From positions 75,529 to 139,528 of the forward strand of contig NW_006768842.1 in the NCBI RefSeq assembly GCF_000204055.1: 64,000 bases of DNA, in the 5' to 3' direction. Below, one piece after another: positions 45,035 to 55,572 of the stretch (positions are counted from its first letter, which is position 1; the number at the start of each line of letters is the position of its first letter). This stretch comes from Melampsora larici-populina 98AG31. Its lineage: Eukaryota > Basidiomycota > Pucciniomycetes > Pucciniales > Melampsoraceae. The translations under genes and the position numbers were made by a program. A model generated the notes under the pieces. The model did not search any database and was not told the DNA's origin. It saw only the letters and a program-made list of their open reading frames with translations.

Positions 45035-47182
45035 CTACAATTTGATAACTTTGTCAAAACTCTTGAGGCATACTAATGCTTCAAGAGTGGGTGTAGTCAT
45101 TGAGCTACGGAGGTGGGTGATGGTCCTACCAGCCGCAGAGAACCCACACTTGGAAAGGGCGCTGGTGGCTGGGATGGCTAGGAAGATCTGAGCCATGTTC
45201 CCAAGGATGGGGAAGTGGTGACCATCTTTTTGCCAAAAGAGAAGTGGGTCACGACTTCCATCTGCTTGCTTTGTTGAAAGGTAAGTTTGAAGCTTGGCTT
45301 CAATACATTGAGCTTTCTTTTTAGTGACAAACAATCAGGGACCATCTTTGAATGGTACTGCTAGTTCTTCATCAACCTGAGGAGCGTCTTTATGAAAAGT
45401 TTCACACTCTTTAGGAAAGAGAGTCTTCCAACCTTCTCAATGATAGATTCCAGCACACTCTGGAGTTGCATTGGTCAGCTCTTGATCCTTGCTACGCAGA
45501 TCGAGGAGTAAGGCACAAAGATATACAGGTTTTTTGAGGACCTTGTTGTAATAGAATTTGGCCTTGACTTTCATTCGTTCAATAGCTTGGCGAAGCTCTT
45601 GAGCATCATAGTTACACCAGCTCTATGAAAGTGGGAATAAAATTGATAAGATGAGGATTGATGCAAAGTGGATTGATTTAAAAAAGGACCCACCAAGTTC
45701 AATTTTTTGATGATCCATTCATATACTGGTATCACATCTCCCATGCTTGGGTATTTACTTGCTGACAGATCCTTTGTGGCTTGCTCAAAAGGCTCAAGGA
45801 AATCAATAAGGTGGCCAATGAGCTTCCACTCATCATCCGACAAGGTGTACTGCTTGTAATCTGGATTGTTTTGGCACTTCGTGTCAATAGATACACGTAA
45901 TTTGAACGCTTGATGATAACATTCTAGGTCCAAGTTCCATTGTGTGTCAACATTGTGGATGAGGTTGAGTGGATAGCCTAAGTCAGCCTTGACTTGCTTG
46001 AGGAAAGATTGTAAGTGTTGATGTGATTTGTAAATCCACGCAATCAGTTTCAAAAGACGGGTGAGGACTGAGTGGACATTGGATGGTTTCATTGGTTCCA
46101 GAAGGATAGCAAGGTCACGTGGGATTGGTCCTTCTTTGCCAAGCTTTCTAGAAAAAGTCTTGAGTCCATCTCAAGCGATAAGGTTGATGACCTGTGCAAC
46201 ACATTCAAGAAGATTTTCTTCCCGTTTGAAGTTTGGGCAGACTGTTTCAAGAGCATAAGCCATGGTACCATTTGAGCTTGCATTATCAGCAACGACACAA
46301 TACACTTTATTGAGCAGGTTGTAATCTTCAAGAATTGGAATGCGGGGTTCTGTGAGGTTGGTACCAGTATGGTTGCCATTGATCTCTTTGAGGGATAATA
46401 TCAATTCCTGCAATCCAAATCTTTCATCAATCCAGTGGGCTGTGACACCAAGGATAGATTTTTGGTTTGTCAATGTCCAAGCATCGCATGTGATGCTGAT
46501 GGCTAGTTGGTCTTCAAATACGCTTTTCATTACAACTTTCATTTTGACAAATTTCTTTCTCACTGCATCACCAAGAGCGCTGGAGCTGACAAGGAAAGGT
46601 GTGATATCAGGATTACACATCTCAAGCAAGGTTTGGAGGTGTGGAGAATCAACAAATGCAAATGGGAGCTCTTTCATGATAGTTAGACGGAGGAGTTGTT
46701 GCTTGAAGTTTTCACGGGTAAGCTTGGGAACCTAAAAAGGAGACATTCAGTACAAAAAAACAAAGAGTAAATGTGAAACAATGTCTCACTGTCTTGAGTT
46801 TGCCATTGGACAAGTAGTTCCTCATGGAACCACTTTCAGTAACAGTTTCTTTGTGTATTTGATGACAACGGTTCAGGTTGTGGATCATCAATCTTGTGCT
46901 TGCAGAGCAATCAATAGTCATTTCTGTTCCGCAGATTTTATTGCCTCCATTCGGATGCGCTTGACAAATGTTCTTCATTGAGTTTGTCTTGTCATGAAAC
47001 TTGGTCTTGAAGTGTCTCCAGACCCATGAGGTCTTGTTTGAGTTGTCAACTTTGGTTTTATTCTTTGCAGGAGCAGATGACAGGAAGTTTGCCTGGTTTT
47101 TACTTTTGGGTTGTGGAGGGGAGTCTGATATGGTGATAGTTGTGAGGGGCGGGTGCTCTTTGTAGGAGTACTCAGTGCTCAC
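45035..47182 (-). pseudogene. hAT-superfamily transposase, degenerate
   Basis: Minus-strand pieces assemble in order as a hAT (Ac-like) transposase. A BED-type zinc finger lies about 47050-46850 (WVWRHFKTKF, ICGTEM, HNLNRCHQIH). An intron-like break is near 46790-46735. The catalytic core follows, with SITCDAWTLTNQKS and VYCVVADNASSNGT, then LECVAQVINLIA followed by DGLKTF. The C-terminal hAT dimerisation domain is at 45260-45035 (DPLLFWQKDGHHFPILGNMA, SAAGRTITHLRSSM, LEALVCLKSFD). An in-frame TGA (46171-46173) separates VINLIA from DGLKTF. Further stops and a frame change are present in about 45570-45340, so the copy is inactive. hAT enzymes cut and paste with 8-bp target duplications; flanking ends were not resolved. 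Confidence 0.82.
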
Positions 47183-48130
47183 TAAAGGGTAAATAGTAGG
47201 TTTCTTAATTTTAACTTCTTTATTTCAAATATGTAGTAGGTACAAATTGAAGTAAAGAAGGAAAAAGAAAGAGGAAAAAAAGGACTGACAGTCTGTTTGG
47301 ACAAACCCAGACAGACTTCAGTTAATTGACTCCTGAAGAGGAGATTTAGTAATTATAATAAGATGTTATTATAATAAACGAAGGTTGGATCCTGGACCTT
47401 CTTTTAATCTTTATTGTAACAGATCAAAGAGTGAGTTAGTTCACCAATCTGGTTGTCCTTAAAGTCACCAAGTTGGGGTTATTCTTAAGGTCACCAGCCT
47501 GAAGTTCTTCTTAAGGTCACTAGCCTGGAGTTGTTGGAGGTCACTAGCCTTGATTGGGTTTCTACTTAGGGGAAGTAGAGGATCCAGAGGGGAATGAAGA
47601 ATTGTATTACCTACTTTTAATCAGGAAGCTGATTAAAGTTGATGAAGCTTTATCACTAGTCTTATTTGTATAAGACTCTTGATATTTACTTCAGTTGAAC
47701 TTTAATTGTTCTTTAAAAGTAGTGGGTAATAATTGCTTGGGGGATTCTCTGAAGGTTGAGAGAGGAGGGGTTTATATACTCTCCTCTCTAAACCTAACTG
47801 TAGTGATATTTGTTATTATCACTACATTGGTTCAGGGTTATTTATTGACATGCAGTAATGATTGTTACTAGTAATGCTTAATTACATATACCTCTTATGT
47901 GTGGTATGTAATATAAGCATTTAACTCTTGACACTGAGTTATGAGGTGTAAATGGTGTTTTGTTACATATTACATGTTGTTTTACAGGTTCATGTATATG
48001 TAATAAAGGTTTTGATGCATTGTATTACATGTTACATACAGTCTATGCTCAGTATGTAACATGTAGTTAATCTTATACATATGTTTTTTACTGTTACAGG
48101 TTAGTTTTGGTTACATGTATATGTACTCAG
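47183..48130. repeat. possible solo LTR or promoter-bearing repeat
   Basis: The interval from about 47288 (TGACAGTCTGTTTGG) contains a TATA-like box in GGGGTTTATATACTCTCC (about 47778), a tandem repeat and no coding frame, as in an LTR U3/R region. No second copy, TG..CA boundary pair or 5-bp target duplication could be confirmed, so this stays tentative. Confidence 0.3.
47439..47551 (+). repeat. 26-bp minisatellite, about 4 copies
   Basis: Units of 25-26 bp of the form AAGGTCACCAGCCTGAAGTT, at 47461-47486, 47487-47512, 47513-47537 and a partial unit to 47551. A diverged copy precedes them. Confidence 0.85.
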
Positions 48131-48153
48131 GGCTGACAATAGTGCTGCTGTCA

Positions 48154-48336
48154 CACTGCAAAAATAATGTATTTTTCCAAGGTGAAAAATGATTGACATT
48201 AATGCACAAAATGATTAATAATGCAGAATTAATGCAGAAAAATGCAGAATTAATGCAGAATTAATGCATTTTTAATCATTTTGTGAAATAAATGTAATCA
48301 TTTTTCACCTGGGAAAAATACATTATATTTGCAGTG
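48154..48336. mobile_element. 183-bp CACTG fold-back element with TCA duplication
   Basis: Starts CACTGCAAAAATAATGTATT and ends in the near-perfect inverse (ATTTGCAGTG). The arms pair over about 65 bp. It is flanked by TCA on both sides (48151-48153, 48337-48339). The CACTR-type terminus with a 3-bp duplication suits a miniature CACTA-superfamily element. The target triplet matches that of the element in the catalase gene. Confidence 0.82.
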
Positions 48337-51121
48337 TCAGAGGGTCAAGGGTGTTTTTGAGCCATTTTAAGCTGTTGATTCTGATGGAACTAATGATTTC
48401 CTTGTGGCTGAGCCACACAGCGGGAAAAAATTCTTTTTTACTGCGCCGGGCGGGGCTGGGTTGGCAGCTTTTGAAGATGAGCTCGGCTTGGACCACTCTC
48501 TGGATGCCAGTCTGGGCCGGTGTAGAACTTATAACCCAACAAGGGTTATACAGAGCTGGAAGAGGATAATCTACTAATATAATGACTAGTAGAAGTTGTC
48601 TGAGACTGCTCTTCTAAAACAACACAATCAGGAAAAGACACTGTTGTATTGAGTACAGATAAGGCACCGGAGAAATATAACTTTCACACATATTTTAACT
48701 TCAAAAGCACAGTTTTTATTACTATCAACACTGCTATAGTGTTATTCCCAAATGATAACTGAAGAAAATAAGCAATATCTTTATGATATTATTCCCAATA
48801 AGTCTCTTTGTCTATAATACTCAAGTAAATTTCTCTTTATAGCTATAATAAAGGGCATATTTAAGTGACCAGGTACTATTAAAATAAGTTTATGATGATA
48901 AACAAAATAATAACTGCGTAAATGATAAAGAAAAAAAGGGAACAACAGTCCCAGAATCATCTCAAAGTATATATAACAATGTACTCCAACTTTTACAATG
49001 GTCAACAGCCTCAAAACCAATCAAATCCACCCAGAAATCCCTAAAAACCCTATGATGACGCAATGTAATGATTTTGTTACTAATAAATGATGTAATTTTC
49101 ACATCTAAAAGTGATCAATGACGCAATAATATGATGTACAGAACTTCTTATGATGAATACAGGTGATTTTTTCCTTGTAAACTAGCTGAAAACCAAATTT
49201 TGAGATTACAAATTTTTTCAGATGAGGTCCAATTTTTAATTACTAAATTGCATCTTGCAGCCCTCGTGTTACTGATCATTTATGGCACCCATATGACCTA
49301 TTTCTGATGCGTGATGAGTAAGATATTGAGCTGTGAAGTTAAGGTTTTTGGTATTACATGTTGACTTGTGACTGTAAATTCGAGATTCACACCAATTCCT
49401 TATTTGCCTTATAACTTTTTACATAAACCTCCGCTACTATTGATTTAAATTTTGTACATTATGTAATCTACTCTTCTGCGTTGAATGAGCTATCTACCAA
49501 CCTAATCGGACGTCATTTGACATATGTAATGAGCTGAAAACCTTCATTTTTGACGAAATTCACCCATTTTCTTCACTTTTCACAGCTTCTACTCTCTTTT
49601 TCTTGCTCATGTAATATGAAATCATCTTCTACAAACTTAAAAATCCCGGAAAATCTTCTTGGCAACCTTAAATTTCACTATTACCACCATTACATATCCA
49701 AACTACACGTATACCTCGTGTTTACCAACTTTGAAAAAGTACCTTTTCTCTAATAACTTCTGTTTCTTCTTATCAACCTTCAAGATTAAAATTGTCACAG
49801 TATAATATAATGTTTTTCTTTCATATTCTATCCTCATAATACCCATAACTATACTTTTACTACCCTAAAAACCATTTTCCAACCTATATACCTATATTTT
49901 CAAATTTTTCTTATGTTTTTCTTTCTTTCTTTTTGTAATGAGTTTGTGAATGAACTCTAATGATCTTAATAAGTAATGTGAAATTAAATGATGTAATATT
50001 AACCCAATGACCAATACATAAGCCTATAAGAGCTTCAATTGATCCAAAAAACCTTCATTTTGAATTTTCTGTCCTGCTAAATCTTTCTAATAAACTGGTA
50101 AACTACTAAATATGAATTTTTTGATTGATCCCTTAAATTGATCACCACACCGGGTCCATGCATTATTCCTTGGCATTCTTTTGTGATTGACGTGATCTTA
50201 CATAATGTGATTGATAACTTAATTTTTCATTCAGTATGACTAAGACTGATGTCCTTGTCAATTGAATACTTCAACAGTTGAGGTTGTGTAGATCCTGACG
50301 TGATTTATTTGCATATAAGGTCACTCCTCACCCTGAGCCTCCGGATTCTCTCAAGACAACAACACATTTCAGGCTCTCCACTGAAATCCTGAGAATCAAT
50401 CCACAGTGTTGTCTCAGGATGAGCCCTGAGACCCGCCAAATCGGGGATCCCTGCGCTCCTCCCCGGTGGGACAGGAGGTTGTTCTGGCCTTCAAAGGGTA
50501 CCGGACCCGCGGGGATAGTCGGTCCCGGGGGTTGTTCTGAGAGGCCAAAAAAAGTGATTTTCCTCAGGGAATCCAAGGAAAAAGGGCTTTTGTTAGAGGC
50601 AGCAAAGCATGCAAATTAAGGCAGGAAGGTCAAAAAATGGATGAATTGAACAGCGGAGATGTGTGTAAAAGTATGTACAAACATTACAAATACCAATGGA
50701 AAGGGAAATCAAAGTCAAGACTTGATGGCACACTTGTGGCTCAGCAAGTTTTCCCAGAAATCGCCGGGGAATCAGGAATCACCAGTAATTCCCTGTAACC
50801 CGGCAATTCCCATTGGGGGTCAGGGTCAGGGAGTCGCTCTGTACCTCAGAGGAAACAAATGCTCAGGGAACAGCGAGGTTGTTTGCCGTTCTGACTTTCA
50901 GAAAGAAGTTGGGGGGCGGGGCAGCTCGATCCCCAGCATTTGGGGGTTGGGGCTCATCCTGAGTGTTGTCTGCATTGGCCAAATCTGCCATGTGGTCAAA
51001 TCCCTTGCACCAAACATTTTCTGTAGGTTGCGGTGGGTGTGCATTGGAATTCTTTGTTAAATGTTCCTCAGAATAGCTGAGGGGTTAGGCTGATAGACAA
51101 TCCTGTGACCTGATAGCAACT
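48337..51121. other. no gene seen; repeat-like sequence
   Basis: An AT-rich part (48.6-50.3 kb) with several TGATGTAAT/ATGATG-type motifs is followed by an abrupt GC-rich patch (50.4-51.0 kb) with GGGATCCC- and TCAGGGAAC-like runs. The patch probably belongs to a repeat shared with the DUF6589-type relic to its right. No supported exon. Confidence 0.45.
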
Positions 51122-52640
51122 TTAGGAGCTGCATAAGCATTTGTATCTTGGGGACAAACAACCTAGGGATATGTCAGTCCCGCACTGTTTTTGCAATGTA
51201 TCAAATTCAAATATTGCCAAAGGAATGTTGCTGGGGAGACAAAATGTGAGCCGTTCAATGTCTGTTCCATGTCCCTGTGAGTTTTCAATAAAAGTCAATT
51301 GAAAACCCATTTGGATTTTGGTCACCACTTTGGCTTATGCAACTCATGGTGTTGTTGTACATATGCTTGAGCCAAAATATATGGACTTCCAGGTACTTGT
51401 CAATTGCCATCCAATGGTCTTCTTGTTCACTGGAAGGAATCAGTAGCGGGTGTTTGATGGCATGTGCAAGACTATTAGGCAAGTCAACTTCCAAAAGGAT
51501 GACAATGTGGGGAATGTGCCTTGCAAGATTCAAAAGGCCAGTTAGTCCTTGTGCCATTATGGACCCATGCTTCCACATCACCATCAGGTCACGGTGTCCT
51601 ATGTCACCTGCACGGGTTGCCTGGTGGGCCTCCACGTCTGTGGCAAAACCTATTAGACGCATAATCAGATTGTAATGTCTGTTGATGCCATTGGATTCAG
51701 CAGCTTTCAGTGCTGTTTGGTCAAAATGTTGTTTCCAAACAGTATCAATCACATGGCGAATGTCCAAATCTTGGGACCAGTTGCTATCTTTCTCAGACTT
51801 GTTGACCTGGCTGGTTTGCATGATTGGTTGTCAGTGATATTTTACTGCACCGGTGTTTTACTGGGTTCTTTTCTGTAATGTGATGTTACTCCCTTGAAAA
51901 TAAACACCATGTTTGATTTATGAACAATCTGTGATGATTGAATAATACCATTGAAATTCTGAGACACCCCAGGCTTATTGTACTTGCCACTTGACAAATG
52001 AACAGATCACCACACCCTGGTATTGTGACCTTTCTCAGAACCCCCCCCAATGATGTCCCCAAATGGGCTTTGCAAAATTCCAATTTGTATGAGCCCCACC
52101 AAAGATGGAAAGGACCATTGATACCCTCCAGTGATTTAACAGGCAAACACCTGTTAACTCACAAACTTTCCTGCAGCTGGTATGAGCCAACGTCCCCAGC
52201 CGCTATTAACAACTGCTTTGCATACTTGTCCTTTTGACACCCATTTGGACCATCACTACATCCAAGACTTGTGAAACACCATCTGCCAAAGAGTCCAGCG
52301 CATCCATTATACATGGAAATTGTATGTTTGGCTTGTGCAAGGCAATTTGATCAATAGGCAGTGGTCTACATGGGAGCAAGGGTAGCTTTGCAGAATTGGG
52401 AACTCCAGGTATGTGACTTGTGAATTTCTTGAGGACGTTCACTAGTTGTCGATTACTAACACCGAGTGTGCCATGTCTGAAGGCAAAGGTGCAAACAAAC
52501 CAATATCCACTGGCTGACAGTCCGCATATTGGCCCATGGCTTGCAGAATTGTGGCAATGCTAGCCTCCTCCTCTGTGCATTTAGCCTGCAGACAACTGTG
52601 AATGATGTGGTAAAACCCCATGTTCCATGGACAAGTCAAG
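51122..52640 (-). pseudogene. DUF6589-type protein relic
   Basis: The minus strand at 51821-51285 encodes about 178 residues (HYNLIMRLIGFATDVEAHQA, RAGDIGHRDLMVMWKHGSIM, WMAIDKYLEVHIFWLKHMYN) that resemble the C-terminal part of DUF6589 proteins. These are large multicopy proteins of basidiomycetes, usually repetitive and thought to be element-linked. A following piece (GHGTDIERLTFCLPSNIP, about 51270-51215) fits the same family in another frame. Fragments at 52146-51886 and 52442-52206 keep the strand but shift frame. No single open gene remains. The family assignment is from memory of its motifs and is moderate. Confidence 0.55.
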
Positions 52641-53990
52641 AAGATGTGTCAATGCAGGTGTTGTGTATTCAAAGATGGATGCATAGTAAGGGCATGATCT
52701 TATAATTAACTTTGAGAGGCTCCATCATCCACTCTTCTCACAGGATGCGCAAATGTTCCATGGCTTGTAAAACACTTGTTTAAGAGATTGTCACACCAAA
52801 CATGTGTAACCTTCTGTTGACTCAATACAAAACATTGCTGGCCAAATTCATCAAGCCATTTGCAAGGGGTACTGTGTTGGCGCAACAATTGCAAGCTACC
52901 ACAACCATTGAGCAGATCACCATAGATCCTTACAAGTTCCAATGTAGTGTTGGCCAGTCAGTTCAACCAATCATTTTTGTTTATATCAGGTGGCTGGCTG
53001 ACACTCCCCAATTTCAGAGCTGCTAGATTGGACACACTGTGTTTCACAAAGACAAGGTTCTTGAGGGACAACACAGTGGCCTCATCTAATTCTCCTTATA
53101 TCACTGTTTTGCTGCCATTGGAACCTTGTAAAGGTGGGGTGCTAGACTGGATGGGCCAAGGAACGTGCACTTGGGATCATCATTGTCATTGTCTGCTTCA
53201 GGCATTTTATTTTTCATGGTGAGGGACAGCTTTCTATGTAATAGCAAGCAAAGAATTCTCATTCCTGACTTGATTTGATCAGCAAAATGGTTGGCTGCAC
53301 TTTTGCTGAAGTAGTCTGGGGTGACCTGGTTGGAACTTGTATATCCTCCTGCAGGGAATTGACCTTGTTTGACCTCCTGCTAATTAACAATGGCAGATGC
53401 CTGAGAAAGCCAATGTCCGCAAATGAAGTAAGTCAAGCATTCTTTTGCATATACAATCTAATCTTCTGACATCTTCTAGTATTATCTCCTCCCAAGTGTC
53501 ATGTCTTTTTGCACACAACCTTGTGAGTTTACCAAGACACTTAACTATTGCACAGGTGGCTTTGCTTCCCAAACCAATCTTCATTAATCAATGGCAATAT
53601 TCAATGTCCAAATTTGTAGATGAAAATTGTGACCATGAACTCTTTGGGCATGAAGCCAACATTGTTGATATATTCACATATATCTAAAGCATGAGAAATA
53701 GTCATATGCATTCTCACATGTGGACTTTTGGCCGCCCAAGCGTCCAAAGGATCATGAGTGGTGGGGATCATCTTTCAGGATAACAAACCAATGACCCTTG
53801 ACATAGTAGCCAATCCCAACATTGAGTCACCAATCCAAGCATGTTTTACCAAACCCTTCTTGGGACATAGTTGATGCACTAGCACCAAACATATTTTCAT
53901 CCTTAAGAGAGCACAAAAGGGCATGGCTCTTCCCATCAATAAGCATCCTTTGTTGCCAGAGTGTGATATTTACCCTTTGCCATTACCACT
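52641..53990. other. relic DNA, no intact gene
   Basis: Short frames on both strands without domains. Codon-like minus-strand segments (for example 52942-52706) may be more of the DUF6589-type relic. Confidence 0.4.
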
Positions 53991-54720
53991 ATGGATACAC
54001 CTCCTTTGGAACCACCTCAATCTGCATCAGTTCAATCTGACACACCTTCCTCCGACTCATCTCAATTGGCACTGTATGAATCTGACCCATTGATGATGCG
54101 GCTCAATCTGACCGGGCTGTCTCTGAATCATTCATCTACAGACGTCCTGCCTCAGAAGAGGAGCCATCCCAGCTGACCCATTTGGAAATGGCTCCATCCA
54201 ATAGCAATTCACCAGGTCTTTCACAAATTGTCATTCCTGACAGTGAGGCAGAGCATGAGAATCACATAGCCCATATTACCAACACCATCTTTGCCAAAAG
54301 GATGAGCCCCCAGGAGTTTATCATTGTGGTCAGCCCTTCAGGCAAAACCCTTGTCACTCAAGACCCCCAACCAACCCAAAGCATTCTTGTCAATAGAAGC
54401 CTCAACATGGTCAACTACTTGCAGAGTCAGAACCTGACTGTCTACGAGTTCATTCTCAGCATACTAGATTGTTGCAACCAGTCTCTCACACCAAATCAAT
54501 GTTCTTTCTGTGGAACTGGGACATACTCCTGCATGGTCATCTGCGGAGTGTTCATAGGCCTCTGCAATCTGATTTACCCCACTGGAAATGAAGAGCACAT
54601 TTGGCGTGAAATCATCCAACCCAAGGTAAGCCCATTAATCTGTACCACAGAATGATGATTGCTCTCTAACAACTTGCATCTCATGTCTCCTCAGGCTGAT
54701 GACCTTTCCATCTTTGTTTG
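53991..54720 (+). pseudogene. N-terminal fragment of a repeat-family protein
   Basis: The plus-strand frame 53991-54173 (MDTPPLEPPQ start) is followed by 54182-54626 in another frame (SPGLSQIVIPDSEAEHENH, MVNYLQSQNLTVYEFILSIL, CSFCGTGTYSCMVICG), then a GTAAGC donor at 54627 and a CTCAG acceptor near 54695. A frameshift separates the first two parts. The YLQSQNLTVYEFILSILD segment recalls the N-terminal region of DUF6589-type proteins, but it lies on the opposite strand from the 51-52.6 kb relic. They are therefore either two copies head to head or one copy split by inversion. Function unknown. Confidence 0.4.
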
Positions 54721-55284
54721 GACAGGTTGAAGATTTAAACATCGCTGGTTATCCTTGGTGAACTTGATATAGATGTGGCATATGGTGAGTATGACTTCAT
54801 TGCTCCTCATTGTAACAGAATGAATACATGATATTAATGGAGGTTTTACCAAAGGACAGTAATGAGTAAATGAAATGCATGATCTTTAGGTGACCTGGGA
54901 TGACAAAACTTGAGTTTATTGGGTTTGAAGAAACCTTTCCTCCCGCGCAGCATTTGAAATTCTTGTGGAACTGTTGGGCCCTGGTCCTGCCCCGAAACCC
55001 TTTGTGAGAGGTATCTTTGGGGCCAATGAAGATATTGAGATTTTGAGAACGGACAAATGTGCGCAGGGGAGCAGCGCATGTTTTTGATCATCATCTCGAA
55101 AAGAGCTGAGTTGGGTTATTTTTGTGCAGTGAGCATTGTGGGTTTTGTCGAAAATACCCGACAGGTCTCACGCCAAATTTGGGACATCATGTGTAAGTCG
55201 CTGGCCTGTACAAGTCAAAAACAAGGGACTTTGTTAACTTTGACCGCGCGAGCTCATTTGTGAGCATGCCGCCGCGATATTGCA
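54721..55284. other. left flank of the LINE, no gene seen
   Basis: Only short frames. It ends in the target-site sequence TCTGTCAACAAG that is duplicated across the LINE. Confidence 0.5.
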
Positions 55285-55294
55285 TCTGTCAACA

Positions 55295-55329
<35 letters not shown>

Positions 55330-55572
55330 TGCTTTGGATTTCACATATCGCACTATCTAACTATGTGGTTTTGGTATGTAACTAGCATACAACTTCTGTG
55401 TGTGTCTACTGATATGATCCGGTCTACAAAGCCTTCACATAAGTCGTCTCGTGGAACAAACGGAAAGAAATTGATAGTAATACACAAATGAAAGTAAAAT
55501 TAAGAAGAAAGAGGAGCGGGAAACATAAGACTGTAAAATTGGCATAGTTGTATAAGTTGTGTGATTGTAATG

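Noticed and set aside
44785..48550. Exact hAT element ends (GGCCGG-rich blocks near 44.79 and 48.45 kb)
   Set aside because: Both blocks are GC-rich with CCGG motifs, but they do not form a convincing inverted pair with an 8-bp duplication.
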